Below are positions 8,593-18,165 of a stretch of DNA of 64,000 bases, one piece after another. Every line of letters starts with the position of its first letter. Position 1 is the first letter of the stretch. Source of the stretch: Candidatus Kryptoniota bacterium (GTDB taxonomy: Bacteria; Bacteroidota; Ignavibacteria; Kryptoniales; JAKASW01); NCBI GenBank assembly GCA_036567965.1, contig DATCTN010000021.1, positions 220,221 through 284,220 on the forward strand, given 5' to 3'. The notes beneath the pieces were generated by a model. That model saw only the letters and a list, made by a program, of their open reading frames with translations, searched no databases and had not been told where the DNA came from. A program made the translations under genes and the position numbers.

Positions 8593-9360
8593 TTACCTTA
8601 AGCATGTCTGTGCCCGTCCTCCGTCGATGCTGTAAGTGACGCCGGTTATCCAAGACGCCTTGTCGGAGGCAAGGAAGAGAATCAAGTCGGCAATCTCTTC
8701 CGGATTGCCGGCGCGTCCGATTGGGTGAGTAGTTTTGGAATGTTCGAGGAAACCTGCGTAGGTCTCTTCGTTCATCCCGCTGTTCCTGTGGAGATTCGTC
8801 TCTACGACGCCGGGATTTACCGCGTTTACTCTCACACCCTTGGGTGCCAGCTCGAGGGCTGCGCATCTTGTAAGCTGATCCACCCCGGCCTTGCTCACGC
8901 AATAGGCGAGTACATTCGGAAACGCTCTGGTTCCCGTCACGCTGGATACGTTCACGATATTTCCCTTCCGCTTGATAATAGAAGGAAGGGCAAGCTGCAT
9001 GAGCCGGAAAACGGAGGTCAGATTTATTTCGATCATCTCGTTCCATTGCGCGTCGGTCGTATTCTCCACGGTCCCGTTCGCGATTATTCCTGCCGCTTGA
9101 ATTAGAATATCGATTCCGCCAAAGCGCTCCAAAGCCTTATCGACGCATTTCTTGCGATTAGCCTCGAGGGTCACGTCGGCTTGTACAATCGATAATGAAC
9201 CCGATCCATCGATCTCTGTCTTCAATGACTCCAGCCGTTCTCTGTTTCTTCCAACGGCGACCACATTAGCCCCCGATCTTGCGAGTGCTTTTGCGGTCGC
9301 CCGACCGATCCCGCTCGAAGCACCTGTTACGATCGCTGACTTTTCTTTAAAGTTCTCCAT
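8593..9360 (-). CDS. SDR-family NAD(P)-dependent oxidoreductase
   Basis: A 255-aa classical short-chain dehydrogenase/reductase. It has the cofactor motif TGASSGIGRA near the N-terminus, NVSSVTG carrying the catalytic Ser, the YCVSK catalytic Tyr/Lys pair, and the PGVVETNLH and SWITGVTYSIDGG segments near the C-terminus, all in family order and normal length. The substrate cannot be predicted. It is the first gene of a two-gene minus-strand unit with the CBS protein, divergent from the acyl-CoA dehydrogenase at 9836. Confidence 0.9.
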   Translation of the reverse strand: MENFKEKSAIVTGASSGIGRATAKALARSGANVVAVGRNRERLESLKTEIDGSGSLSIVQADVTLEANRKKCVDKALERFGGIDILIQAAGIIANGTVENTTDAQWNEMIEINLTSVFRLMQLALPSIIKRKGNIVNVSSVTGTRAFPNVLAYCVSKAGVDQLTRCAALELAPKGVRVNAVNPGVVETNLHRNSGMNEETYAGFLEHSKTTHPIGRAGNPEEIADLILFLASDKASWITGVTYSIDGGRAQTCLR

Positions 9361-9835
9361 TCGAGTCTCATTGAATTATGTAAGATTATAATATTTGACG
9401 ACTTGAATTCACGCGGTTGAACAGATTCCGATTTGGAAAACTAAAGAAATAAAGAGTCACTGTCAAACGAGAAAGAGTATCGGCAACGCCCAATTTCTCA
9501 CGTGATGACGAGTCGAGGCTCATCGAAGGATTCGCGATGCGCTGCACCCGGATTTGGATGGAAGGAAACTCAAAGGGAGTGGCAAATTCGATCATTGAGA
9601 ACAGCCTCGAAGATTCTTGGATGGACATATCAGTGCGTTGGCAGTACAATGATCTCGGCACACCCTGACGTTGCATGTCACTATCGTGCTGCCGCGACAA
9701 CCTTGATTCTGAGCCAATTCTTGGCTATTTTTTCTGCCAATCTGATCTCCTCTGATCGGACAAAAATATGATCCGGCGGCTTGCTTATTGCATCCGGCGA
9801 GTCGACGGAGAACCCACCAAAATCTTGAGGTTGCG
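9361..9835. other. Intergenic region between divergent genes
   Basis: About 475 bp between the SDR start and the acyl-CoA dehydrogenase start. The frames crossing it have no recognisable protein pattern and I treat them as chance. It should hold promoters for both divergent genes, but I could not single out a convincing one. Confidence 0.5.
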
Positions 9836-11005
9836 ATGGTACAGTTTGGCGGCGTTGACTACTTTAATACTGAGAGCCTCCTATCTGCCGAAGAGAAACT
9901 TGTCAGGGACACCGTGCGTGACTTCGTGTCGAACGAAGTTGTTCCCATCATAGAGAAACATTACCGAGAAGGAACATTTCCGAAACATCTTGTGAAGAAG
10001 ATGGGCGAGCTCGGTATCCTCGGCCCGACCTTCCCGGCGAAGTATGGGTGCGCGGAACTGAACAACGTGGCGTACGGTCTCATCATGCAGGAATTGGAAC
10101 GAGGCGACTCAAGCGTTCGGAGTTTTGCTTCAGTACAAAGCGGTCTCGTCATGTTTCCTATTTTCACTTTCGGTTCCGAAGAACAAAAGGACCGATGGCT
10201 TCCGGGGCTGGCCAAGGGCGATGCGATCGGCTGTTTCGGATTGACTGAACCCGATTTCGGTTCTGATCCCGGAAGTATGATTACTCGCGCCGAGTTGAAA
10301 GGAGACAAGTATGTGCTTAACGGCGCAAAGATGTGGATAACGAACGGGACCATCGCAGATGTAGCGGTCGTCTGGGCTAAACTCGAAAACCAGATCAGGG
10401 GATTCCTGGTGGAGAAGGGTACGCCCGGATTCACGGCACCGGAAATGAAGGGCAAGCATTCGCTTCGTGCTTCAGTTACGAGCGAGCTAGTGTTCCAGGA
10501 TTGTGCAATCCCGCGTGAAAATATTTTGCCAGGATCGGGCGGGTTGAAGTCTCCCCTCATGTGTCTCGATCAGGCAAGATATGGAATCTCATGGGGAGCA
10601 GTGGGATCAGCAATGGCGTGTTACGACTCGGCTCTTAATTACGCAAAATCCAGAATTCAATTCGACAAACCCATCGCTGCATTCCAGTTGACCCAGGATA
10701 AACTGGTCTTCATGCTCACCGAAATTACAAAAGGTCAGTTGTTGAACCTTCAGCTTGGAAGGCTGAAGGATCAGGGGAAGCACAAGTTCACCCAGGTTTC
10801 TATGGCGAAGAGGAACAATGTACATTTTGCGCTTGAGATCGCTCGCGTCGCGCGGACAATCTTGGGAGCTAACGGCATACTCGATGAATACCCGGTGATG
10901 CGGCACATGGCAAACCTGGAGAGCGTATACACATATGAAGGGACGCACGACATCCATACTCTGATAATCGGGAGCGACATCACCGGCTTTCAGGCGTACA
11001 CATGA
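9836..11005 (+). CDS. Acyl-CoA dehydrogenase, glutaryl-CoA dehydrogenase-like
   Basis: A 389-aa FAD enzyme. The ATG at 9836 has GAGG at 9827-9830 and restores the usual family length. Features typical of glutaryl-CoA dehydrogenase are visible: ERGDSSVRSFASVQSGLVM, with the Arg that contacts the glutaryl carboxylate; LTEPDFGSDPGSM; KMWITNGTIADV; and the C-terminal TYEGTHDIH with the catalytic Glu at about 368. The family oxidises and decarboxylates glutaryl-CoA to crotonyl-CoA in lysine/tryptophan breakdown, passing electrons to ETF. Substrate is inferred from motif similarity. It begins the co-directional run ending at 19308, 14 bases before guaB. Confidence 0.85.
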   Translation: MVQFGGVDYFNTESLLSAEEKLVRDTVRDFVSNEVVPIIEKHYREGTFPKHLVKKMGELGILGPTFPAKYGCAELNNVAYGLIMQELERGDSSVRSFASVQSGLVMFPIFTFGSEEQKDRWLPGLAKGDAIGCFGLTEPDFGSDPGSMITRAELKGDKYVLNGAKMWITNGTIADVAVVWAKLENQIRGFLVEKGTPGFTAPEMKGKHSLRASVTSELVFQDCAIPRENILPGSGGLKSPLMCLDQARYGISWGAVGSAMACYDSALNYAKSRIQFDKPIAAFQLTQDKLVFMLTEITKGQLLNLQLGRLKDQGKHKFTQVSMAKRNNVHFALEIARVARTILGANGILDEYPVMRHMANLESVYTYEGTHDIHTLIIGSDITGFQAYT

Positions 11006-11019
11006 GGGAGAGATAATAA

Positions 11020-12486
11020 ATGAGGATGAACGGAAAGATTACAGGGGACGCACTCACTTTTGATGATGTGCTCCTTGTTCCGAATTTTTCGGCGGTCTTG
11101 CCGAGAGAGACAAGTGTCAGGACAAAATTCACCCGCGGGATAGAGCTCAACATTCCGCTTGTCAGCGCCGCAATGGACACCGTCACGGAAAGCGAACTTG
11201 CGATCGCGCTCGCACGTGAGGGAGGAATCGGAATCATTCACAAGAATTTTTCGATAGAAAAACAGGCTGAGGAAGTCGATCACGTCAAAAGGTCCGAGAG
11301 CGGAATGATCTCGGATCCCGTGACATTGGGTCCCGATCACACGGTCCGTGAAGCGATAGCCCTCATGAACAAATACCACATTTCGGGAATTCCGATCGTC
11401 AAAGGTGAGCTTCTGGTCGGAGTTCTCACGAACAGAGACCTCCGGTTTGTCGACGACCATGATCGCAAGGTCTCAGAGTTCATGACCCACGAACATCTCG
11501 TCACGGCAAGAGTTGGAACTACTCTGGAAGCTGCCGAAAAAATATTGCAGAAGCATAAGGTCGAAAAGCTCCCGGTGGTCGACTCTTCCGGCAGACTTAG
11601 AGGACTTATAACTTTCAAAGACATACAGAAGAAGAAGCGTTATCCGTACGCGTCGAAAGATGAGCGCGGCAGACTTCGCGTCGGCGCAGCTGTCGGCGTC
11701 AAGTCGGAAACTCTTGATCGTGTCGAGGCCCTTGTGAAAGCAGGTGTCGACGTCATAATCGTCGACACAGCGCACGGTCATTCCAAAGGCGTGATCGGGA
11801 TGGTCAAGACATTGAAGAGGAAACATCCTGAACTGCAGTTGGTGGCAGGAAATGTCGGAACAAAGAAGGGGACCCTCGATCTAATCAAGGCCGGCGTCGA
11901 CGCGGTGAAGGTCGGCATCGGTCCGGGAAGCATATGCACAACTCGAATAATCGCCGGAATTGGGATCCCGCAGATCACTGCGGTCATGGAATGTTCCGCA
12001 GTTGCATCGAAATACAAAATCCCGGTAATCGCGGACGGCGGGATCAAACAAACAGGAGACATACCGAAGGCGATTGCGGCCGGCGCCGACACTGTCATGA
12101 TCGGAAACCTCTTCGCGGGCGTTGAGGAAAGCCCCGGTGAAAAAGTCCTCTACGAGGGAAGAGCTTACAAAACTTACAGGGGAATGGGATCCCTCGACGC
12201 CATGAAAGCAGGAAGCAGCGATAGGTATTTCCAGGATGTCGAAGACGACATTCAGAAACTGGTCCCTGAGGGAATTGAAGGACGCGTTCCGTACCGCGGA
12301 CCACTGAGCGACACCGTGTATCAAATGGTGGGAGGACTTAGAGCTGCGATGGGATATCTTGGCTGCAGAAACATCAGCGAGCTTAAGTCGAATGGCAAGT
12401 TTGTGAAGATAACGTCCGCGGGACTCAGCGAAAGCCATCCGCACGACATCGATATAGTCAAGGAGGCTCCAAACTACCATATATGA
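11020..12486 (+). CDS. guaB: IMP dehydrogenase
   Basis: A 488-aa enzyme converting IMP to XMP with NAD, the committed step to GTP. N-terminal FDDVLLVP and the [10 protein letters not shown] barrel start are followed by a two-CBS Bateman module (about 95-205). The catalytic loop GPGSICTT has Cys306, and the flap region [12 protein letters not shown] is present. Length and domain order are normal. A purine-rich GAGGGAGAG sits ahead of the ATG. The stop overlaps the start of the M24 peptidase gene by four bases. purD, another purine gene, lies three genes downstream. Confidence 0.98.
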   Translation: MRMNGKITGDALTFDDVLLVPNFSAVLPRETSVRTKFTRGIELNIPLVSAAMDTVTESELAIALAREGGIGIIHKNFSIEKQAEEVDHVKRSESGMISDPVTLGPDHTVREAIALMNKYHISGIPIVKGELLVGVLTNRDLRFVDDHDRKVSEFMTHEHLVTARVGTTLEAAEKILQKHKVEKLPVVDSSGRLRGLITFKDIQKKKRYPYASKDERGRLRVGAAVGVKSETLDRVEALVKAGVDVIIVDTAHGHSKGVIGMVKTLKRKHPELQLVAGNVGTKKGTLDLIKAGVDAVKVGIGPGSICTTRIIAGIGIPQITAVMECSAVASKYKIPVIADGGIKQTGDIPKAIAAGADTVMIGNLFAGVEESPGEKVLYEGRAYKTYRGMGSLDAMKAGSSDRYFQDVEDDIQKLVPEGIEGRVPYRGPLSDTVYQMVGGLRAAMGYLGCRNISELKSNGKFVKITSAGLSESHPHDIDIVKEAPNYHI

Positions 12487-13604
12487 CGCTTAGCGAGCTG
12501 CAAGCGCACTCAGTCAAGTCGGTCGGTGAGCTGCAAAGGCAAATTCGGGGATTGTCGCTCGATGCGTTCCTCGTGTCCGATTTGTCGAATGTCAGGTACC
12601 TGACGTCGTTCAGCGGTACCACAGCTCTTTGTGTGATTTATCCCGACAGCTCTATCTTCCTTACTGATTTTCGTTATAAAGAACAAGCTGCGATCGAAGT
12701 GGCAAGCTGCGAAATCGAAATCTACGACGGGAACGTGATAGATTATCTTGCAAAAAAAATATTTCGGGGACTGCGCGGGAGAAAATTGTCGATAGGAATT
12801 GAGGATACAATTTCTGTCGGGACTCTGGATGAGTTGTCTTCAAAGGTATCAAGCGGTGAATTCACAAAGACATCCCAGGTCATCGAGAAGATCGCCTCCA
12901 GAAAATCGAAGCCTGAATTAGAGCTGATAAAACAGGCTTGCTCGATAAGCGGCACCGCTCTGGAAATACTGGTACAGGAAGAATGGACGGGCAAATCGGA
13001 AACAGAACTGGCAGCCACGCTCGAGTTCAATCAGAAAGTGATGGGAGCATCCAAGGAATCATTTGACACAATTGTCGCGAGCGGGATGCGTGGTGCTATG
13101 CCGCACGGAATCGCATCCGGTAGAACGATTGAAAAGAACGAATTGGTAACGATCGACTTCGGCTGTTTCTTCGGTGGGTATGCCTCAGACATTACCAGAA
13201 CTTTTTCGACCGGCCCAAAAATCAAATCCAGGCTCTCCAAAGTCTATCAGATCGTTCTTGAAGCGCAAAGAAAAGCGGCTGACTTCGCCAAAGCAGGAGT
13301 GGCGGCGAAGAGCGTAGATCGAGCGGCCAGATCGTATATCGAGAGAAAAGGTTACGCAAAATACTTCGGTCATGGAACCGGACACGGTGTCGGGCTCCGG
13401 ATCCACGAGCTCCCGCGAGTTTCCAGGACAAGTGATGACGTTCTCGAGGAAGGGAATGTCATCACAATCGAACCGGGAATATACCTGCCCGGAATCGGAG
13501 GTGTCAGGATCGAAGATGATTTCGTCGTGACGCAGAACGGCGTCGAGCAACTCACGCACTTTTCAAAGGAAATGGAGTATTACATCACGACCTATGGAAA
13601 ATAA
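12483..13604 (+). CDS. M24-family aminopeptidase P / Xaa-Pro dipeptidase
   Basis: A 373-aa metallopeptidase. The N-terminal creatinase-like domain (about 20-140, [19 protein letters not shown]) precedes the pita-bread catalytic domain with all metal ligands: Asp in TIDFG, Asp in SDITRTF, His in GHGTGHGVG, Glu in ITIEPGIY, Glu in RIEDDF. The family removes or splits residues next to proline in cytosolic peptide turnover. The start overlaps guaB by four bases, and the stop overlaps the next gene by 11, indicating tight translational coupling. Confidence 0.93.
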   Translation: MTLSELQAHSVKSVGELQRQIRGLSLDAFLVSDLSNVRYLTSFSGTTALCVIYPDSSIFLTDFRYKEQAAIEVASCEIEIYDGNVIDYLAKKIFRGLRGRKLSIGIEDTISVGTLDELSSKVSSGEFTKTSQVIEKIASRKSKPELELIKQACSISGTALEILVQEEWTGKSETELAATLEFNQKVMGASKESFDTIVASGMRGAMPHGIASGRTIEKNELVTIDFGCFFGGYASDITRTFSTGPKIKSRLSKVYQIVLEAQRKAADFAKAGVAAKSVDRAARSYIERKGYAKYFGHGTGHGVGLRIHELPRVSRTSDDVLEEGNVITIEPGIYLPGIGGVRIEDDFVVTQNGVEQLTHFSKEMEYYITTYGK

Positions 13605-14910
13605 GGTACTGATCGTCTCTTACTATTTTCCGCCGATGGGATTGAGCGGCGTTCAGCGAACGCTCAAGTTCGCAAAGTATCTCCCAAACTATGGCTGGGA
13701 ACCTACCGTGTTGACGGTTACACCCACCGCTTATTACGCACTGGACTACGACCTGCTGCGCGAAGTTACGGAAAGCAATATCAGAACCGTGAGAACTAAC
13801 TCTCTTGATCCCACGCGACTCTTCGAAAGTGGTAAACCGGTTAAGATGCCTCATGAAAAATTGAGGAACTTCCTGAGCGGCGTGAGCCAGACTATCTTTG
13901 TCCCGGACAACAAGATCGGCTGGAAGCACGATGCGATGAAGGCCGCGAGGAAATTACTCCAGGAGGAACAATACAATGTAATATTGTCGACGGCTCCGCC
14001 TTACACTTGTCACCTCATAGGCGCTGCACTGTCGAAGGAATTCAATATTCCGCTTGTGCTTGACTACCGTGACGCGTGGGTCGACAATCCGCTGCATTTT
14101 TATCTTACACCTTTTCACAAAATGTCTCATCAGAACATGGAGAAAAAGGTGTTGCGCACTTCAAACCGGATCATTACAATTAATCGAAGGATAAAGGAAT
14201 TGATGATCCGCAGATATCGGTTTCTGGCATATAATGACATCGCAATCATACCGCAAGGATACGATCCGGAAGATTTCGAGGTAGAGAACGAGCTCAAGCT
14301 TCCACACACCGACAAGATGAGAATAACGTACGCGGGAACGTTTTATAGGAACAGGACTCCGAAGTATTTTCTGCGCGCGCTTTCTGAGCTTCTTAAAGAA
14401 CAGCCGAAGCTGAAAGATAATATCGAAGCGGTGTTCATCGGCAACTTCAGAAAGGAAAATCTTGCGCTTGTCGATTCACTGGGCCTGAAGGATGTTGTGA
14501 AGGTCTTCGGCTATCTCGACCACAAATCAACCGTCAGATATCTGATGACGAGCGACCTACTTTGGCTGACGATCGGCAACGGCCGCGGGGAAGATATGAT
14601 TTCAACCGGGAAATTATTCGAGTACATCGGCAGCAGGAAACCCATCATAGGTCTGGTTCCGGATGGAATAGCCAGGAACGCAATCCTCGAATCGGGAGCA
14701 GGTCGTGCGTTCAATCCGGACGACGTTTCCGGGCTCAAGACAGCTCTGTCGGATTTCTATGACTTGTGGGAGAGGGACACTCTTCCGGAGATCCCGATGA
14801 GTTTCGCTCAGGAATACAACCGCGTCAAACTGACCGGGGATCTGGCAAGAGAACTCGCGTTTCAGCTTGACTATCGCGGCTCGTACGCGAAAGTGGGGGA
14901 GGACAGATGA
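13594..14910 (+). CDS. Glycosyltransferase family 4/1 protein (GT-B fold)
   Basis: A 438-aa GT-B enzyme. The N-terminal acceptor domain opens with SYYFPPMGLSGVQRTLKFAKYLP, the usual glycosyltransferase-4 pattern. The C-terminal nucleotide-sugar domain has ITYAGTFYRNRTP, VFGYLDHKSTVRYL and GKLFEYIGSRKPIIGL, where the E-x7-E region contacts the donor. It probably adds a sugar to a surface polysaccharide or lipid; donor and acceptor are unknown. It overlaps the peptidase gene by 11 bases and purD by four. Confidence 0.88.
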   Translation: MENKVLIVSYYFPPMGLSGVQRTLKFAKYLPNYGWEPTVLTVTPTAYYALDYDLLREVTESNIRTVRTNSLDPTRLFESGKPVKMPHEKLRNFLSGVSQTIFVPDNKIGWKHDAMKAARKLLQEEQYNVILSTAPPYTCHLIGAALSKEFNIPLVLDYRDAWVDNPLHFYLTPFHKMSHQNMEKKVLRTSNRIITINRRIKELMIRRYRFLAYNDIAIIPQGYDPEDFEVENELKLPHTDKMRITYAGTFYRNRTPKYFLRALSELLKEQPKLKDNIEAVFIGNFRKENLALVDSLGLKDVVKVFGYLDHKSTVRYLMTSDLLWLTIGNGRGEDMISTGKLFEYIGSRKPIIGLVPDGIARNAILESGAGRAFNPDDVSGLKTALSDFYDLWERDTLPEIPMSFAQEYNRVKLTGDLARELAFQLDYRGSYAKVGEDR

Positions 14911-16205
14911 AAGTTCTCGTCGTCGGGGGCGGTGGACGCGAACACGCGCTGATCGACGCCCTTTCGCGCGACAGCGGCGTGGCAATTTACTGTGCACCGG
15001 GGAACGCCGGCATCGCACGACAGGCTCATATCGTGAAGCAGAAAGCGGACGAGGTTTTCTCCCTGCTCAGATTTGCGGACGACAACAAGATCGACCTGAC
15101 AATTGTGGGGCCTGAACAACCCCTCGCGCTTGGAATCGTCGATGCCTTCGAAGCAAAAGGAAAATTGATTTTCGGGCCGCGGAAACTCGCAGCCAGGCTC
15201 GAAACCAGCAAAGTGTTCGCAAAAGAGTTCATGAAAAGATGGAAGATTCCCACCGCCGCATCTCGCTCCTTCTCGGCCCAGCAGGCGGATGAGTTGAAAA
15301 AGCATCTTAAGACTTCGAAATATCCGCTCGTGATAAAAGCCGACGGGCTCGCGGCAGGCAAGGGCGTTTCGATTGTTCAAAACTTCAAGGAGGCAGAAAA
15401 GGAGATCGAGAACTTCTTCGTCAAGAGGATCTTCGGTGAGTCCGGCGAGAGAATAGTTGTGGAAGAATTCATGTCGGGAGTCGAAGCTTCCGTGTTCGCG
15501 GTGACGGACGGACATGATTATGTAGTGCTCCCTCCTGCTCAGGATCACAAACGAATAGGAGACAACGATACCGGAAAGAACACGGGTGGCATGGGCGCGT
15601 TCGCCCCGACGCCCTTTGTCACACAGGAGATCCTCCGCCGGACACGAAGCGAGATCATCGAAAAAGTGATCGAGGGGACATCGGCCGAGGGATTCCCGTT
15701 TAGAGGCTGTCTTTATTGCGGACTCATGCTCACTGACGAGGGACCAAAAATCGTTGAGTTTAACGCGCGGTTCGGAGATCCTGAGACCCAAGCCGTTCTA
15801 CAACTCGTCGATTCTTCCGTAGTCGTGCTTCTCTATTCCGCTGCAAACAAAAAGATCGGCAGCTACAAACTCTCATTGAACGGGAACTCGGCGGTCTGTG
15901 TGATGGCGGCCTCAAAAGGTTACCCCGATCAGTATGAAAGCGGCAAGCCGATATCCGGTCTCGAACAGGATGATCCCAGGACAAAAGTGTTTCACTCCGG
16001 TTCAAAGAAAGTAGACGGCAAGATTGTGACAGCCGGAGGAAGAGTACTAGGCGTCACCGGAATCGACGCGGCCGGGAGGATACAGACAGCCTCGAAGCAT
16101 GCCTATGAGCGGCTCGGCAAGATCGCCTTCGAAGGAATTTACTTCCGGCATGACATCGGTAAAAAGGCGATCGAGTATGAGAAAAACAAAGGTGTCTCAA
16201 AATGA
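14907..16205 (+). CDS. purD: Phosphoribosylamine-glycine ligase (GAR synthetase)
   Basis: A 432-aa ATP-grasp ligase joining 5-phosphoribosylamine and glycine, step two of de novo purine synthesis. VLVVGGGGREHAL at the N-terminus, PLVIKADGLAAGKGV and the ATP-grasp metal site EFNARFGDPETQ are diagnostic. Length is normal. Both ends overlap neighbours by four bases (ATGA), so it is embedded in the run between a glycosyltransferase and an epimerase rather than in a pur operon. Confidence 0.97.
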   Translation: MKVLVVGGGGREHALIDALSRDSGVAIYCAPGNAGIARQAHIVKQKADEVFSLLRFADDNKIDLTIVGPEQPLALGIVDAFEAKGKLIFGPRKLAARLETSKVFAKEFMKRWKIPTAASRSFSAQQADELKKHLKTSKYPLVIKADGLAAGKGVSIVQNFKEAEKEIENFFVKRIFGESGERIVVEEFMSGVEASVFAVTDGHDYVVLPPAQDHKRIGDNDTGKNTGGMGAFAPTPFVTQEILRRTRSEIIEKVIEGTSAEGFPFRGCLYCGLMLTDEGPKIVEFNARFGDPETQAVLQLVDSSVVVLLYSAANKKIGSYKLSLNGNSAVCVMAASKGYPDQYESGKPISGLEQDDPRTKVFHSGSKKVDGKIVTAGGRVLGVTGIDAAGRIQTASKHAYERLGKIAFEGIYFRHDIGKKAIEYEKNKGVSK

Positions 16206-17125
16206 AAATACTGGTCACCGGCGGAGCGGGTTTCATCGGTTCCAACATTGTCGACGCGTATCTCGCCCAAGGCCATGAAGTTGCGGTGCTTGACGATCTT
16301 AGCTCAGGCTCTCTGAGCAATCTTCCTGGTGGCGTCCAATTTCATAAAATGGATATCCGTGATCCTGAAGTCGCTAATCTGTTTGCTGGCGGCAAGTTCG
16401 ATTTGATCAACCACCTGGCGGCACAAATGGACGTCAGACATTCTGTGGAAGATCCAATGTTTGATGCAAGTGTCAATATCCTTGGTACGCTCAATCTCCT
16501 CGAAAACGCCGTTAAGCACGGCGTAAAGAAAGTCATCTTTTCTTCCACGGGCGGTGCGATCTACGGTGAACAGGATTATTTTCCCGCGGACGAAAATCAC
16601 CCCACACGTCCGCTTTCTCCTTACGGGATCGCGAAGCTGACGGTGGAAAAATATTTGTATTTTTACAACATCGTCCACGGGTTGAATTATGTCGTGCTCC
16701 GTTACGCAAATGTCTACGGTCCACGCCAGAATCCGCACGGCGAAGCAGGTGTGGTCGCGATATTTACCGATAAGCTTCTCAACGGCGAGCAGCCCGTAAT
16801 CAACGGCGACGGAAAGCAAACGCGTGACTACGTTTTCGTCGGAGATGTGGTTCGGGCGAACGTCCTCGCACTGGCATATCCGAAGAATGAGATATTCAAT
16901 ATCGGCACGGGAAGAGAAACGGATGTGAACGAGCTCTTTGGTGTCCTGAGGAAGCTGGCTGGATCCTCTGCAAATGAAAATCACGGACCGGCCAAACCGG
17001 GTGAACAGTTAAGGAGCGTCGTGGATTGTCACAAGGCCGAAAGAGCTCTCGGCTGGTCGCCTGCCGTTAGCCTTCATGACGGGTTATTCCAAACCGTGGA
17101 GTTCTTCAAAAAGAAAATGCGTTAA
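16202..17125 (+). CDS. NAD-dependent nucleotide-sugar epimerase/dehydratase (GalE-like)
   Basis: A 307-aa extended SDR. GGAGFIGSNIVDAYL binds NAD; SSTGGAIYGEQ and SPYGIAKLTVEKYL give the catalytic Ser/Thr and the YxxxK pair; RYANVYGPRQNPHGEAGVVAIF is the substrate-binding region of UDP-sugar 4-epimerases. The family interconverts UDP-glucose/galactose or related sugars. The neighbouring glycosyltransferase suggests envelope polysaccharide supply. The exact sugar is not predictable. Confidence 0.88.
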   Translation: MKILVTGGAGFIGSNIVDAYLAQGHEVAVLDDLSSGSLSNLPGGVQFHKMDIRDPEVANLFAGGKFDLINHLAAQMDVRHSVEDPMFDASVNILGTLNLLENAVKHGVKKVIFSSTGGAIYGEQDYFPADENHPTRPLSPYGIAKLTVEKYLYFYNIVHGLNYVVLRYANVYGPRQNPHGEAGVVAIFTDKLLNGEQPVINGDGKQTRDYVFVGDVVRANVLALAYPKNEIFNIGTGRETDVNELFGVLRKLAGSSANENHGPAKPGEQLRSVVDCHKAERALGWSPAVSLHDGLFQTVEFFKKKMR

Positions 17126-17128
17126 TTA

Positions 17129-18085
17129 ATGTTTGAAGCGGATATTATCGGCGGGGTTCTCTCTGGCGACAAGCGGGCGATTGCGCGTGCGATCTCGTCC
17201 GTGGAGAATCAGGACGAAATGTCGCTCGGTATTCTGAATGGCATTCACAAGAATCTTGGAAATGCGCATCGGGTTGGGATCACGGGTCCGCCAGGTGCCG
17301 GAAAGAGTACCCTCGTCAGTAAACTCACAAAGGATCTTAACGAGAGGGGGAAGAGAGTAGGAATTGTCGCCGTCGATCCGACAAGTCCATTTACGGGCGG
17401 CGCGATTCTTGGTGATCGTGTTCGAATGATGGAACTCAGCGCACGAGACGGGGTCTTCATAAGGAGCATGGCCACGCGGGGAAGTCTGGGCGGGTTGAGT
17501 AAAACCACTCAGCAGGCAGCCGATGTTCTGGATGCTGCCGGGTTCGACCTGGTTCTTCTTGAAACTGTTGGCGTCGGCCAGTCCGAACTCGATGTTGTCG
17601 AGGTGGCGGACACGACTATCGTAGTGCTGACTCCGGAATCGGGCGACTCGGTACAGGCCATGAAGGCGGGCCTGATGGAGATTGCCGATTTCTTTGTGCT
17701 GAATAAAGCGGATAGGCCAGGGGTGGAGCAGTCGTATAATGCCATCTCCACTATGCTGCAAATATCTGCCCATCCTCATTCGGCATCGGAAGAGTTGAAC
17801 GGATGGAATCCATTTATTGTTAAGACAGTTGCCAGCGAAAGCAAAGGCATCAACGCGGTCCGAGAAGGGATCGAAAAGCATTACGGCTATCTCGTCAGCA
17901 GCAGGAAGCTTTCCGAAAAACGGAAAGCGCGAATCAGGAGAGTCGTATTCGAGATCGTTTCGGAAAAACTTCATGCGAGTTTCTGGAACCGTAAACGGCT
18001 TTCAGATCTCGATGAGCGAATTGATCTTGTATTGACAAACAAGATCTCCGCGATTCAACTTGCCGAGGAGCTTACAAGCAAGTAA
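17129..18085 (+). CDS. meaB: Methylmalonyl-CoA mutase-associated GTPase MeaB (ArgK family)
   Basis: A 318-aa G3E P-loop GTPase with Walker A GPPGAGKS (53-60), AVDPTSPFTGGAILGDRVRM, TVGVGQSELDV (switch region), and NKAD for guanine recognition. MeaB protects and reloads B12-dependent acyl-CoA mutases. No mutase subunit gene is in this window, so its partner must be elsewhere. It follows the epimerase by three bases and precedes an acyl-CoA dehydrogenase, consistent with propionyl-/acyl-CoA metabolism. Confidence 0.93.
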   Translation: MFEADIIGGVLSGDKRAIARAISSVENQDEMSLGILNGIHKNLGNAHRVGITGPPGAGKSTLVSKLTKDLNERGKRVGIVAVDPTSPFTGGAILGDRVRMMELSARDGVFIRSMATRGSLGGLSKTTQQAADVLDAAGFDLVLLETVGVGQSELDVVEVADTTIVVLTPESGDSVQAMKAGLMEIADFFVLNKADRPGVEQSYNAISTMLQISAHPHSASEELNGWNPFIVKTVASESKGINAVREGIEKHYGYLVSSRKLSEKRKARIRRVVFEIVSEKLHASFWNRKRLSDLDERIDLVLTNKISAIQLAEELTSK

Positions 18086-18165
18086 GGGTGTTTCACAAAA
18101 CCGGATGCTTATGTCAACGACCCCCAAAGAGGTCCGACAGCTGCTGCCAACGAAAGGAACACTGA

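Noticed and set aside
14871..15791. 306-codon minus-strand frame antisense to purD
   Set aside because: Shadow of purD, which shows all family motifs and overlapping neighbours on the + strand.
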